Shown here one piece after another: positions 1 to 13,427 of a stretch of 64,000 nucleotides of DNA. Position 1 is the stretch's first letter; every line of letters begins with the position of its first letter. This stretch comes from Silurus meridionalis (taxonomy: Eukaryota; Chordata; Actinopteri; Siluriformes; Siluridae), in assembly GCF_014805685.1 (NCBI RefSeq), contig NC_060900.1, positions 6,183,101 to 6,247,100 on the forward strand. Reading direction: 5' to 3'. The position numbers were made by a program, and so were the translations under genes. The notes beneath the pieces are model-generated. The model had not been told where the DNA came from, made no database searches, and was given only the letters and a program-made list of their open reading frames with translations.

Positions 1-405
1 CTACAAAAGTGGGGGTACACAATTATATACAATGCCTTTGGATGCAGTAGCATTCATTTCCCTTTAAATGGAACTAGGAAACTAGGAAACCCAAACCTGT
101 TCCAGCATAACAATGACCCTGTGCACAATGCCAGCTCCATGAATATATGCTTTACATGGGTTGGAATGGAAAATCTCGAGTCTACAATAGAGCTCTTTGG
201 GATGAATTAGAACACTAACTGTACCCCAGGCCTCCCCAGTATCTGAATTTGTGGCTGAATGAGCACAAATCTCAACCACCACATTGTAAGATCTAGTGGA
301 ACATCTTTCCAGAAGAGTGAAGGTTATTATAACATCAAATAGGGACTAAATGTGGAATGGGATGTTCAAAAGGCACATACGGACGTCCACAAACTTTTGT
401 CTCAG
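1..405. mobile_element. Tc1/mariner-type transposon relic (truncated by window edge)
   Basis: The left end resembles the inverted repeat TGGACAAAAGT (here degenerate, CTACAAAAGT) and the right end reads CAAACTTTTGTC near 388-400. The interior includes CCTGTTCCAGCATAACAATG and a stretch like the Tc1-family transposase end (QHDN... and LWDE-like, at about 97-120 and 190-215), but the frame is broken. It is the same family as the copy at 53.1 kb. Confidence 0.65.
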
Positions 406-2288
406 AAATATGGTGTGTAATATGTTTAATATGCAGCAAACAGGTGCTTTTGAGATCTCAACTGATCCATCACTATCCAGTGAAGGGAACTTTTACCACA
501 AGATCACCCTGAACGTCCTTTCACACGAGTCGATTTCACAACATATCACTCTTTTGTGCTCGGTTGGAATCATATCTCGGCAAGAAACGAGCGCTTATCA
601 AGGACGAGGTGTCATTGGCTTATCACGTCCCATGACGCATTGTGTATTTAAAGTCTGTGGATCTGACTGAAGTTGTCCACCTGGTTTTTAGAAAATGGAA
701 CAGAGCTGATAAAGAATATCTGCTGGATCTCCATATCAACAAGTTGTTCACCTCAGGTACCGAGTGGCACGAGGAACTGGTTCCTGTTCCAGAGATGGCT
801 GTGTCATAGCACTTGATAGTAAAGGGTGAGAAAGCACTTGAGCATTAGACTTACTTGTCATGAGCGAATGATTGAGGGCTCGAGCATAGCCGCAGAGACA
901 AAGAGGTAACACACAAGGAACCGAAACAGGGCTCAAACCTCATCCTTTCTCATACACACTCTTTGCACCCTTACATCCTGTCTCTCCTGATAACGCACGG
1001 GTGTGGGTAAGAAAATGAGAGAAAGAGAGAGAGAGAAAAAGAGAGCAAAAAAAAGTGAGAGATTGGATCCTATCTTGTGATCCTATTAGCAAACACAAGA
1101 TTGCTAAGCATGTGGTACCACCAAGCACTTGTTCGGTCTTAATTCAAAAACTATTTTAATGCCTTGAACTCTTTTCACACCTGATGTGAAAAAGCCTAGG
1201 ACAGTCCCAGAAAGAAATTATAAAAGATAAAAAATATTTTTTTTCCTTTGGAATGTTTCCCTCAAGATCGCTATTTATGTCATCATGTCGCATCATACCA
1301 CATGCAAATGATATCACCCCACTTTTAAATAGCACCTTTATAACCGCTATCATGGATGGAAATCTGTGTGGAAAAAAAATAATAAAAAAATGGAGCAGGA
1401 CGACAGATTTACGAAGATGAGTTAAGCTAGAGAGACAAAACAAAAGCACACAGGACTCCAAAATAGAACTTCTTTCTCCGACCCTTCAGTTATAAGTAGA
1501 CACAGCTGACCCATTTTACTAAATTTCTTTCCAGTAAAAAAGACAAATTCAACACTTTTCAACAAGATCAGGTTTTTTTTAATTATTATTATTTCTTAAG
1601 TTGTTTATTCTGGACCATTAATTTACATCGTCATTTTTAGAGCTCCGCTTCAAACCCGATGAATAATGCTGAAAATGTTTCATATTTACAGACGTGTTAC
1701 GAGGCACTGGGGACGCTGGAGTACCGCTGTAACAAAGACATAGCCTTGGATTAGGAGTAACCTGAGAAATCCAACAGCCTGTCTCATTATGAATTTATTA
1801 TATTATGCATTATCCTGTGTTGTTGTAAAAGCTGGCCATCTAACCAGCTTCATATATAATTTTTTGGTTCTTGTTTAAATACTACAATGTCTCTCAGAAA
1901 TAATAAGTGCTAGGTATAAGAACACTGGTACCACATGGTAGATGGAACGAAAAAAACCCCACAAAAAAAACACAAGAACCCGGGATAAATCTAACACACA
2001 TAAGTTTGCTGGACCCATCAGGAAGGTTGCTCCATCATGAGTATCAGAAGTTAGTGGATTCTGCCAGCCTCCGACAGAGAGTTTGATTAACTTCGGGAGA
2101 AGAAGGTGAATAGAACAGCTGGGAGACAAATCTCCGATGTGGAAATATCATCGTAATTAGCAACATAAACAACACTGACAAACGCCATCATTCAGAGCAG
2201 TGTAGAGCAGAGGTAGTCTCTGCCATGCCCTCAGGCCCAAAGAGCTGCTGATGGACCTATTCATCAACACCCACTCCTAAATGATGAG

Positions 2289-2294
<6 letters not shown>

Positions 2295-2338
<44 letters not shown>
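2295..2338. repeat. (GA)n microsatellite
   Basis: About 22 uninterrupted GA units. Confidence 0.95.
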
Positions 2339-2343
<5 letters not shown>

Positions 2344-2464
2344 GCACTCTTCTACTCGAATTTCTAGAATTCAGAAAGACTTTATCAGCCCTAAACTCTA
2401 AAAAAAGGTAGAAAAGTACACAATGGCAAACCAACAACAACATCAACGAAAAAACCCAGATCAA

Positions 2465-2660
2465 CTGAACTGAGTGACCCTAATTGCCCTATCCTCTATA
2501 TAACTTTCATTAAAGATTAATTAACAGATGGGGGTAATTGGTTATTAACAAATGATAAGGCATCAGCTTGGTAATCAATCTTGACATTTAATTTGCTGCC
2601 TGCTTCCCCTGCTATCAATTACCATGTTCAGGGGAATAACTGACAATGTTTACTCAGGTA
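2465..2660. promoter_or_regulatory. Enhancer-like noncoding block in intron 2
   Basis: Repeat-free sequence dense in homeodomain-type TAAT/ATTA cores (TAATTGCC, GATTAATTAAC, GGTAATTGG, CAATTACC) and TGACA motifs (TTGACATTTA, CTGACAATG). This look is typical of conserved developmental enhancers. Conservation was not tested. Confidence 0.3.
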
Positions 2661-5600
2661 TGCGACGCAAAATGGGCATTTTTTTCACAGCTCGGAGGGA
2701 AAAAAGCGCCGCTTTGGTGTTTCTACGGCGACACACACCATATGTTTAATATTAGATGTAATCGGTTCTAGTCAAGTGCTCCAAAAATGGGGAAAATTGG
2801 ATTAAATTGGTTAATGGCATGTTTAAAACCTACCGAAAACGAATGTGAATGGAAGATATTATGGGCCAGCACAAAAAACGTGGTTGTTGTATTCTTTTTT
2901 TTTTTTTAAACCTACTTTTTGCATGTAAACACGGGTTTTCTTTAAAAGACGCAAAACCACACTGGTCAATAGAGTGGGGAACAACCACAGCAGAGATATA
3001 AGTTTACGCTATGTGGGAAGAGCGAGAATATTTACACGATGGGTGTCATATGAGCACCAGGAGACTGTACTTTTTTGCTTCAATTTGGCCATTTTTAAGA
3101 TGTGATTCTTAAACTTTAGCTAAATCAGTAATCAGTATTAATAAATGGTGATGGCGGATTAATAATTTTTCATTACCCCATTTACCAGTTTTATGTAATG
3201 CCTAATAAGTAAATATATATATATATATGTGTGTGAACACACAATGTTTGACTAAGGTTTAATATTTCAAAACCGCTCTACTGACTCTTTCCCTATTGAT
3301 TATTGGCACTGCTCAGCTCTATCAGAAGTTCTCGATGTGTTCTTTGGCCTGTTTTCGAGATAAAACGGTTCGTTTCACAAACAGATCGGATGAGCTGTGA
3401 ACGCCAAGTGCTATCTCCACACGTGCTTGGCGGCTAAACGATCCCACACACACACAAAGGTGGACAAACAGCGAGGTGAAAGGTAAGGTCAGGACAGATA
3501 GTGCTGGGGCGTGGCGCAAAAACTTAGAGAGGGACGTTAGCGTGAGGACAAACAAAAGTCAACCACAGGCTGTCAAGGCGGGATCAGGACACAAAGGAAT
3601 TCAGGTTGACCTACGAGGAACGGCCATGCAGAATAGAGCATCTGGCACGTATACCGAAGGTGCAAAGTGAACACATCCAATCCTGAGTATCGCTAAGTCA
3701 ACAGCCTAGCAAATACAAGAAAATGCCAGACGAGAGCCAGTTTTTTTTCTTTTTCGATGGGATGAATAATGACGATATGGAAAGGTACAAAAAAGCCATG
3801 AAGGCAAACAGAAAGTTTGCATTGCAGCAAAGTCATCAATAGGTCAAAGCTCTTTGAAGTCAAGAGGTAAAGAGATAGGTGACACAATAGAGAATGTGCC
3901 AGAACATCAATCATAGGAGTCGAATGAGGTACCCGATACTAAACGCAATTTTTACCAATTGTTGAGGGAACTGAAGTAAATAATTTCACTGAATTTTACT
4001 TAACTTACAAAAAAAACCGATGACCATCTCCTTTTTTTGCTATGCGGTAGTGAAAAAAAAAACATCACGTACACAAACACGTACACAAATTGTCCTGCCC
4101 AGTGAGTGCATGCAAATCCACTGGGCTATAGACAACCTGTTCCCTGTCATTCACTGGGTCACAAAATGGCTCCTCGTGGTGCCTGTGAGAAGCTCGGTGG
4201 ACTTGTTTATTCACCAGCATGCCGGGTGTCTTTAAGTTTCGCAGAACTTTGTGCAAATCGAGCAAAGCCATTAATCTAGCTAGCTACGCAGGGTTCAGGG
4301 ATAGTTTCAGCAAGGCAAAAAGTCATCGCTGACGTTTCGAGAAAATTTAAATCAAAACTCCAACACGCCTCGGCACACCGCGAGGGCACGGCGTATGTAC
4401 ATATCATTAATCTAGCTTTTTAAAGAATTACCATCTCGGATCTTTTGAGAGTCCCCCTCTGATTCACCCTGCTACATTGCCTCCTTTGTTTCACTGCTGA
4501 ATGTCAGTGCGATGAAGAAAGGCGCCTCTATCTGTCTGCCCTGGTGAAATGAGTTGAATAAAAAAAAATAGCACTGGTGATGTTACATGTTGTACGCTTG
4601 TACAGTAAATTAGATTACCGCTGAAAACATGCTAATAGAAGCTAGGATGTTACAAATGTGTGGGCTAAGTGCGAAGCAAAAATATTAATTTTATCACTTT
4701 TACCCCAATTTTTGCTGAAAAATTCCCGAGACGGAAATTCTCTTGGTAACGCATTATTTATATGTTTATTTATACGTTTGTGAGATCTGGATTTAGCAAC
4801 TGGAGTAGGTGATGCAGGGAATCAGAAGAGAAGAACTAGCAATATAAACGCCAACAGTACCATCGATCTTAACCACTCTCGGTTTGGCAAAGTTCAAAAC
4901 AAGTCTCAGCTGACAGATAGAGGAAATATGATGGATAAAAGCCTTCTTTTGTCCCCGATACTACAAGCAATGTTTCCAGTTGCTCGCTTTCTCGTACCTG
5001 TTCACCAAAAAGAAAATGTCAATCTTGTTTACTGCCGACTGGTTCACCACATTAGACCTTTAGGTAGTGCAATTATATTTTTATAGGACTTACACTTTTT
5101 TTAAGCCACAAACACTCTGCAAATGAACAAAAAATAAAAAATAACTGTGATCCGCATCCCATCACAGTGACCTACTCAATTGCGAACCCACTCACAAAAC
5201 CTCATTGTCTTGGGATAAATGGATAACAGACACCCAGACAGAGACACAAATGTCCCCTCTAGATATATCTGACAGCATGTGACACTAGATGGACACACAT
5301 AGTGACAGCAGGCCCTGACAGAGCTGGAATCAGACTGTCGGTGTCAAGATTCCACAGCGCTCCCAAAACTTCTGTCGATACCATTATACGAAACAATGAA
5401 CCCCTTTTACAATAACACATTGAACTCTCAAGTCCATAAACTGACAAGGCCAGTGGCTACACACCTTCCTCCTGGGGCCCTTCCAGGAGACTGAGGACCG
5501 GACCTGATTGAAACGGTGTGTGCTGGGGGCCAGTGTTATATTATGTTGTGATAAAGGGAAGCATAATGGCTTTTAAATAGACGGGCTGTATCTCTTGTCT

Positions 5601-5801
5601 GCGCGCGAGCGGAGCCCCCGAGGCAAAGTGTCGTGCAGATTGAGCTGTCCGTCTCGCTGAAATGAATCTGAGTTAACACCTCTTCAGTCAGGGATGCCGC
5701 AGCCTGAGGGACTGACGGAGGAAGGCGTCCTCATCTACCCACAGCTGCCGTCTTCTTCAAAAACCGCCACCTCTGTGCGCTGCTACCGCAAAGGAACGTG
5801 T

Positions 5802-5804
<3 letters not shown>

Positions 5805-5841
<37 letters not shown>
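5805..5841. repeat. (CA)n microsatellite
   Basis: About 18 CA units flanked by GTGTGCG-type sequence on both sides, which makes a small potential hairpin. Confidence 0.95.
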
Positions 5842-5844
<3 letters not shown>

Positions 5845-6219
5845 TGCATACATACACGAGTGGAACTCGTCTAAAAACAACTTCCATATGTTTTTGGGTT
5901 ACTTCTTAGTGTGCTTTATATGATCTTATTTATAGGTATAATGGTCTGGGAACCCAGTTTTGTCTAGTTTCTGAGTTTTTACCTAAAATTAAAATTTTTC
6001 TGACAATATTTGCTTTGATGTCTTAAAGCTAATCAATATGTTTGACTTGCCTTAGCTGTCTGACTGCAAAGATTGTGTTCCTACAAAACATTTCTTCAAG
6101 TAGAAAGAGAAAATGTTATCCCAAAATAATTCTCTTGTTATGCCACCATTGTCTAACTTGGAAAAACTAATTGTTTTAGCAATACTTTCATTTTATCATT
6201 ATATAATATGCTGGTGTCA

Positions 6220-6310
6220 GAGATGTGAAGTCATGAAGTACAAATACTTCATTACTGTACTGAAGTAGATGTTTCTGGTATCAGTACTTTATGAGAATAT
6301 TTATTTTTCT
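6220..6310. mobile_element. hAT-like nonautonomous element fragment
   Basis: The stretch with AGTACAAATACTTCATTACTG and GTACTGAAGTAGATGTTTCTG resembles the ends of widespread fish hAT-type miniature elements, which carry repeated AAGTA/TACTT motifs. Only one end is visible. Confidence 0.4.
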
Positions 6311-6717
6311 TCAAATGGAAAAGATAACATATATTAAAAGCTAAATATATGATTATTGATGGAGTTTGGGGACCTTTGAAATTGTCCTTAAAATGTGGTG
6401 GGGATGAAAAGCCTAAGAAAATACATGATACAGTATATAATTGTAAATTGTAATTTTTTTGCTGTTTATTAGTTTGTTCTTGTTCTCACTGTTCAATGGA
6501 ATGTATATATAATGTTGAAATTGTGTGTAATACTCAATATATTCTGCCGTGTTTTGCTGGTTCACATGTTTTAAAATGCCAATGTCCGGCTGATGTGCAT
6601 GCAAAAGAGAAATTATATTTCAGTTCAGGAAATCCTGCAGTTTATTGATCGATTTGGGGAGCTTCAGTAAGAATTCCATCTTGAATAAAGTCTAAGCAAG
6701 CCTATATTAAAGGCAAT

Positions 6718-6757
6718 GGGGAGGTGGGGAGGTGATTGGGTTTCGGGTGGTGGGGGT
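6718..6757 (+). other. G-quadruplex candidate
   Basis: Four G-runs of three or more (GGGG at 6718-6721, GGGG at 6726-6729, GGG at 6738-6740 and 6745-6747, GGGGG at 6752-6756) within 40 bases on the plus strand. Confidence 0.55.
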
Positions 6758-8227
6758 GGTGCTGTGAGGTAGGTATACACCCTTGATTGGATGCGAGTCT
6801 ATTCAGGGCAAAGCCTGTAGTTTTCAAAACTATAAATAGTACAATATGTCAAAATTTTACCATGTGAGGTGTTTTCCCAGGCCACCACGCATACGTAACT
6901 GAGCCACATTGACAAACCGCATAAAAAAACGAACGGTGCCCATTCCTCGTCTAAATTCCATTTATCCTGTGCAACCGTGAGTTTTCAGCGTTTACAATCC
7001 AAAACCAACTCTCCTAAATGCACGATTATCTGGTTATGTTTGGCTCACTGTGGCTCTGCTGTAATCCAGTTCTATTAACACCTCTGACCCAGTGCTGTTA
7101 GACCCACTCCTCTCTCCACACTGTCTATTTGTCTAAGAGCACATGACGTAGTCTAGTCCAGCTCCTCTGGGAGTCCAGCGATGGCTATCCATGCCTGACT
7201 GTTATGGCTATCCCCGATAAGAGCGCCGGCCCCTCTCACCATGCTGAGCAATAGAGACCAGCAGGGTTTTCTTTCATTCTGTCAATGTAAAGTTTTCTTT
7301 AAGCGTTCCTCCATTTTTTTTTGGGTGCAACGCCCCTAAAAGTCAATGCCTGTTGTAGCTATTATAGAGATGAGGCTTTTATTGAACTCTACCACAAAGC
7401 TATCATAAATTCTCAGAACAAAGAAAAAATGAAAATAATGAGTTAAAACGAATCATAAAAAGAGGCGATGGGATTTTACACACTGTCTTCACCCAATTTC
7501 CGGCAGCTGCCGGCAAGTATCACTTTTATAGATGGTTTGCCACAGATGGGCCAACAGATGTCTCTCTGGTCTTCAGCAAGTCTGTGAGAGCAGCATGAGT
7601 GTGTGTGTGCATATGTGTAGCTGTGTGTGCGTGTGCATGTGTGGAGAATCTCATCGATGTGCTCCTTGTCAATCGTTACGCTGTCGAGTGGAGCCTTGAG
7701 AGAGCTCCTTATAAAAAGTAAAGCGAAAGTACTTGAGCACATAAATTGGGGCTGAAATCTGAGCATTGTGTCAGGCAGACACACAGACAGGCTTTTTCCT
7801 GGGGCCGGATCCTGATGAGCACTATTAGCGGCAAATCCAAGCCAATGCGGCCTAACTGGAAGAGTGTAGTTTTTGGAGTCGAGCCCGAGGCGCGCCAAGA
7901 GTCCAGTCCAGAGATGCTAATAGCAAACGCTTACTTAGTGTTAATTATATCACCAGGGATATAGGAACACTCTAAAGGTAAGAGATAAAACCATGAACAA
8001 TATATAGATAGTGAAAAACATCTTATCTTGAAGGTAAAAGTTTGGGGCCTCAAAGATGACAATCAGATGTGTATGCGAGCTCATGTATGCAGAAGAGGGT
8101 AGTTAGCGCTTTCCTCTTAATCTCTCTTCAGATGCCCTGAGCAGCAGTTTGTGAGAAGATACAATGTTTGGTCTCATGTCCCATAGGTAACCATGTGCTA
8201 GCCTTCATCCTTCAAGACTAAAAACAT

Positions 8228-8450
8228 TTACATTTGCTGCATTTAGCAGACGACCCCTATCCAGAGCGACATACAAAAGTCTTTTGAGTCTCTAGCAATG
8301 AATAAATCTACACTGGTACACTAGATTACAAACTTAATATAAATATCTCTTAAATTCTACAAAAGCAAACTTGGAAAGTGCTAATTTAAGTGTTTCAGGA
8401 AGAGGTAGGTCTTCAAGAAAAAAGCAAAAAGAGTAGGGTAAAAATTAAAC
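8228..8450. mobile_element. Dispersed fish repeat with SINE/L2-like head
   Basis: The region opens TTTACATTTGCTGCATTTAG, followed by CAGACG...TATCCAGAGCGACATACA. This is the conserved module found, in one or other orientation, at the ends of many teleost SINEs and L2-type elements. The following AT-rich part, ending near AGGAAGAGGTAGGTCTTCA, matches the general look of the same dispersed family. Confidence 0.55.
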
Positions 8451-9020
8451 AAAAGAAAATAAGAAATAGAAGAGAGACTTGGTCATGCGAGAGCAGGAAA
8501 ATATTACCGCGGGCATTAACAATCTTGGTGAAGCAACGTCAATATCCCCTTATGTCATGCTGAAAATGAAAACGAATAGTTCAGTGCAGCTCCATGCTAA
8601 TGCTACGCTTCTTCCATTTCCCCGTATCATGTGGCGTGACCAAATGAGTGTACGTGAATGGATATGGAGGGCGGGGAGAAAAAAAGATCTCTTCTGCAAT
8701 CAGGATTTTGCAAACCGACATCAGATGACATTTTGGTAGATGTTGAGAAGGCAAATAAAAAAAGGGCATTTAAAAGTGCAATAATGACATCAGAGCCATA
8801 ATAAGGATACTTGCCCTGTAGTTGTTTCTTTCGTGCAAACTAAGAGTTAATCACACAAGGACTTACTTACAAGATTCACTTACCTTAGCCACAAGTCCTC
8901 TAGTGGGCCTCCTATGTTCAGGATCTTGTTGCTTTGCATCTACATATTTTGTACGATTTCTAAAGCATTCATTGTTCCTATTTATTTTCTACCTGGATTA
9001 TGTGTTGAGTCTGGACCTAC

Positions 9021-9370
9021 CTCCCATCCATAAGTGGTCTCTTTGACGGTGGTGCTGTGCAGCCCGTGGAACGGTCCGAAGCGTTCGCCCATCCCAATTC
9101 TGGTTTTGGCCCAGATGCCGAGGCCAGCGCCTGGCACAGAGGACTCTCGCAGCTCCAGGTTGGCGGGGATGGGAATGTCATCAGGAATGTAGACAGGCAC
9201 CTCGTAGGGTGAGCCTTCTTTCGGGGTGAAGTCTTCGTTGTTGGGCTGGGGCGAGGCAGGGCCCATGGCAATCGGGGACATCACACTGTCCTCCGTCTCC
9301 TCCTCTGCGCTCTCACCCGCTGCAGGGTTCAACTCTGTGACGTACATGCTGTCTACTGCCTCACTATCAT
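9021..9370 (-). CDS. prdm16: prdm16 exon 2 (N-terminal region and start of PR domain)
   Basis: This exon encodes 116 complete residues after a split codon. PRDM16 is a nuclear PR/SET-domain zinc-finger chromatin regulator known for roles in brown fat, blood stem cells, and craniofacial and neural development. Seen here: an acidic N-terminal stretch (ESAEEETEDS), the block EDFTPKEGSPYEVPVYIP, and the PR-domain start LELRESSVPGAGLGIWAK, ending KETTYGWE. The order and wording match vertebrate PRDM16, including EDSxMSPI and KETxxGWE. The paralogue MECOM/MDS1 shares FTPKEGSPY but lacks those PRDM16-type segments. The acceptor is cgtttcag before 9370, with a branch-like TACTGAT whose A lies at 9407, 36 bases upstream. 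The donor is GAG/gtaggt at 9020, leaving phase 0. The exon is 350 bases: 2 bases complete the split codon and 116 codons follow. An open frame runs through both splice sites, but that extension is intron. The rest of the PR domain and the zinc fingers must lie beyond the left edge. Confidence 0.95.
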
Positions 9371-9594
9371 CTGAAACGATACAATTGAAGACAATCTGTG
9401 TGATTATCAGTAGTGGGCTCATCAACATTAGCATTATGCTTTGTGTTTTAAGTTTCCTAAATATTAAGGCTGTCAATCCATTAAAATATTTAATAACACA
9501 TTCTTATCTGTTCTTAATGTACCTTCAATTAAAGCTCATCAAGTTTTTAATTCTGTAATCAACATGGGCATGGACAAATATGGATCCGCATATT

Positions 9595-9672
9595 TCATTT
9601 GCCATGTTTTACGCTGAATGCCCTTCCTTCCCCTTATCCGGGCTTGGGACCGGCACTAAGAGTTACTTTAAA
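9595..9672. repeat. Dispersed repeat fragment
   Basis: The segment containing TGCCCTTCCTTCCCCTTATC followed by CGGGCTTGGGACCGGCACTA is a motif known to me from many fish dispersed repeats. It lies 225 bases upstream of exon 2 within intron 1. Confidence 0.45.
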
Positions 9673-10002
9673 TGGTGTAAATCATCTGGACACCAAACTG
9701 AACTTTTGCTAGGTTTCCACACGGACAGTTTTAATTGCCGGATGTGTGCATCATATCGGTTTTTGGTGTTTCACTTGAGACATAGCGCATCAGTGAAACA
9801 AATGTTTAGTGATTAAAAATTACTTTATTTCGCTGGAGTTTCTCTTTTTTTTATCTAAATAAACGTTGTGAATAAATGTGTGTTGCGTTAAAGGTTTTAA
9901 TTTAGCCTCTTTTATATTTGTTTATTTATATTATTAATAGACAAAAATTTGTCAAAGAAATGTGCACTGCATTATTCATGCTTTAATAAATATTATACAT
10001 TT

Positions 10003-10003
<1 letters not shown>

Positions 10004-10085
<82 letters not shown>
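10004..10085. repeat. (GATA)n microsatellite
   Basis: About 20 perfect GATA units, 634 bases upstream of exon 2 in gene orientation. Confidence 0.97.
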
Positions 10086-10086
<1 letters not shown>

Positions 10087-11061
10087 AAAAGGAAATATGA
10101 TTTTCAATTTAGTAGATAAACATAAATATGTATCTACTTTATCATACGTATATATACAAAAACAAACATTTCTATTTTATAGCTTCAAAAAAGTTTTACT
10201 GCAGCAAATTCTATTAACTAGACATGTCCAGCACCATTCCTTCACATGGTTCATCATTAGATTAATGTGTGTAGTTATCATCTCTTGACTGGCCTCTTCA
10301 AACCCCCTGAAGATGGAAAACCAAAGGCTTTTGAAATGACTGTCAGCTTTATTCCTGCCTGTTTCTGGCATTTGTTCCACTCAATCACAGCCACGACCAT
10401 TTCCTGTCTGATCGTCTTACAGATAATAAGACCAAATGACCGTGTGGTCTGACGCCACGGCCAGTCATCTTCAAGCGCTCAGATAGTCACCTATGTTTAT
10501 TGTCATTCTCGGTCTGACAGAATAATTGTGGTATTTAGCCATCGTGGTTATGGAGGTAAAAGCTGATCATTAAGACCAGGAGCCATGAAGTTACTGGAGA
10601 TACCCGTGAGATTTGCCCAAGGCGCATTCTGCTGCTATCAGAGCATAAAAACGAATTGCAAATTGTGTTGGTTTAAATGTCAAGTATAAGGACAGCGACC
10701 ACCTCCCTAACTCAGCGCCTTATATGGCATGGTTGCAGCTGTATTACTTTCACTGGAGATGGGTTTTCACTGGAGATGGGGATTACAAACGCAACAGCCA
10801 CTTTCGCTTGTGTCCATGACAACAGCCATGCCAGTGCACACATATTGACTCAGTGTAATTTGTAGAAGCACCAGTGCAGTTTGCTATCCAAACACAGGAC
10901 CAGCAATCAGAGCTAACTAGGCCGCAATTACGCCAGGAGTGCTTCCAATCAGCCACGACTCAGCCCCCTTGTGAGTGCTGCCAAGAACACAACTTTTATT
11001 GCTCTGAACTGTTTCCTTTCAAATTGAAATGCTATTTACTCATAAGCAACCTAAACCATGC

Positions 11062-11065
<4 letters not shown>

Positions 11066-11124
<59 letters not shown>
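11066..11124. repeat. (TA)n microsatellite
   Basis: About 29 perfect TA units. Confidence 0.96.
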
Positions 11125-11129
<5 letters not shown>

Positions 11130-11747
11130 CCTGTAAAAAGCTAAGGGGACTCAGTTTGAAAGCTTTTCCAGGCAATTGCACACGCAGACAAACACAGCTG
11201 TAAACATCAGAAAAACAGCATGATGCATGTACAATGCAGTGAGGAAGATTTGTTGATTTCTTTTTTTTCTCCAGCTTCCATCTTCTGTTTGGAAATGTTC
11301 ATCAAGCTGAATATCCACTGCTCTAAATTGCTTTAACATGCCTTATAGATTTTGTCTTATGAAAAATATGTGACAGTACAACAATTAACAGACACTAAGC
11401 TGTAAAAAAAAAAAAAAAAAAAAGGCGTAACGTGAAGACTGGTGGCGAAGCCTCCCGACCCACAGGGATAGAGAGATCCAGGAAATGTATCTTATAAAAA
11501 CCCACCCATAAAAAAGCGAGCGCTTTAAAAGAGATCCTGCGTCATCTTGTGATTCCGAGGGAAAAGAAACGCTTTCCCAATTTCTTTAATGATCAGACTT
11601 CACTGGAGTCTCAAAGCCTTCAGTGCAATTAACTGAAGAACATGTGGCCTAGTAGTAGCTTCTCCTTTTCACAGATCAATTAAAATTTTACAACCTTAGC
11701 CTATCTGGTGCTGTTTGCAAATCAAAAGTGTTTTCAAGCCCGTTAAA

Positions 11748-11750
<3 letters not shown>

Positions 11751-11826
<76 letters not shown>
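11751..11826. repeat. (CT)n microsatellite
   Basis: About 37 CT units; a pyrimidine/purine mirror tract able in principle to adopt triplex DNA. Confidence 0.96.
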
Positions 11827-11828
<2 letters not shown>

Positions 11829-13384
11829 TTCCTTTCTTTTGGCATCCAACCCATCAAGTACAATTTTCAACAAGCAAAGACAGGGTTGGAAAATCTATTA
11901 AACACTCCAGTTAAGGAGGCCTGCAGAAATACGCACTAAAAGTTAGCGATGTAATTGCGTATGTATTCGAGAGGCCAAAGTGTAATGCACAAGCAACCAC
12001 CCGAGCTGTGAGCCTGAAATGCAATTTACAAGCTCTTATTCCTGCGCATTAAGAACGTGTTCCCGAGATCCGCCTATTTATATGATTTCACACCACAAGA
12101 AGGAGAAGAGGCATGAGCACGAGATGAAAACTCATCCATTCTACTGTGTTTTTTTTTTTTGACAATAAGAGCTTAAACATGCTCGGGGGGAAAGTGAAAA
12201 GCATTTTTCAAGGAACCTCAGCGACAGAACACAAAGCTGACATTTTGAACTGACTTGCTCTAGCAGCAGTTTATGCAGACTGGAGGTTTTTAGCACTGTC
12301 TCCTGTAGATGTTTGGATGGAAGAAGCGAGAGACAGATAGTGCCTTCCTCTGTGCCTCTCTATGTTTTCTCTCCCCCTCATACTGAACTATTTATCCTGA
12401 TTACACCACGGCCGCCATCATTAATTCGCACCTTGGGGGTCCCCGCGCTCCTCTGAGCTCTGGTCACAATGAGGCGCTTGTTCAGGGTTTTTGTTATTCC
12501 AACGGAAACTACCGTGCTGCCCGGCCCCGCCACATGAAGGCTTCAGATTTATTTGATAAATTGTAAAAAAAAAAAAAAAAAGAGTGACGCTTTTAAACGG
12601 CTCCCTTTGTTGTAGTCGGGAGAGATACTGACACGCATGTACGCACACACAAACACACACACATGTAGGGAGATCCTTTGCTCTTCCTGAAGTTCTGGCC
12701 TTTAACAACTCTCTATGGGAAGAGTTGAGACCATGTGTGTGTGTGTGTGAATGGAATTCCATTACACACAATTTTTAATACTAGGGGAACGTGAGCACCG
12801 CGTGCATTCGTTTGAACTGAAAAGTCCAAATGAGGCATCTGTGTTCCCCGTTTCAGTGCACCGGGTGCAGTTTCCTCTCTGCTTGAACCCTGCACTCTTG
12901 TGTTTGCAGATGCCCTGCGCTAAATGAGATGTGAACAAGGGATCCTGCACTCAAATAAACAGCCTGATCTCAGCGGAGCTCTCGCATTTCCCCCCCACGC
13001 TCAGCGTGATAGCAGAAACGATCGTATTTAAACATGATAGCAGTTTTGCACACAGAACGTCATGCATGGTGATGTGATCAGTGGCTGAACTTTATAGGCC
13101 AGTCATTAACTTGGGCTCTTTTTCGTTTCAATATTAAGTAAATTGCTCTTTATCCTGAAGGTGATTTGTCAACAAGTTTTTTAATACAAAGTGTGTGCTG
13201 GGCTGAAGAAAAGGAAAAAACAGCTCTTCCTATGATGGGGGGGTCCTGGTATTTCTGGTAACAGCACTGACCAAAGTCATTCGAACGTGCCATGTGGTCC
13301 ATTATTCTACTCGCGTACTTAATAATCCAGAAATGTGGTCCCACTTACAGAATTACTGCCATCATTAGAGCCACAACGGGAACC

Positions 13385-13427
13385 TTTTTTTCTTTTCTTT
13401 TTTTTCTTCTTCTTCTTTTTTTTTTTA
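13385..13427. repeat. Polypyrimidine tract
   Basis: Forty-three bases of T and C only, including four TTC units. Confidence 0.9.

Larger units (their letters stand above)
1..9020 (-). other. prdm16: prdm16 intron 2 (5' part; continues beyond window)
   Basis: The intron begins with gtaggt at 9020-9015 and has no credible acceptor followed by PRDM16-like sequence before the window edge, so intron 2 is longer than 9 kb. It contains a Tc1/mariner-type relic, a GA tract, a CA tract, a hAT-like fragment and a SINE/L2-like fragment. The intervals 410-2290, 2665-5800, 5845-6215, 6760-8220 and 8450-9010 hold nothing recognisable beyond short homopolymers. Confidence 0.85.

Noticed and set aside
9021..9370. 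Assignment to mecom instead of prdm16
   Set aside because: The paralogue shares FTPKEGSPY and the PR-domain start, but EDSxMSPI, KETxxGWE and the exon 1 peptide RSKARARKLAK fit PRDM16 better.
9371..9476. Extension of the exon 2 open frame upstream to an ATG at 9476
   Set aside because: The acceptor tttcag and the family alignment place the exon boundary at 9370; upstream residues do not resemble PRDM16 and the exon 1 start is present at 61142.
10004..10085. Regularly repeated array as a CRISPR
   Set aside because: It is a perfect tetranucleotide microsatellite with no spacers, in vertebrate DNA.
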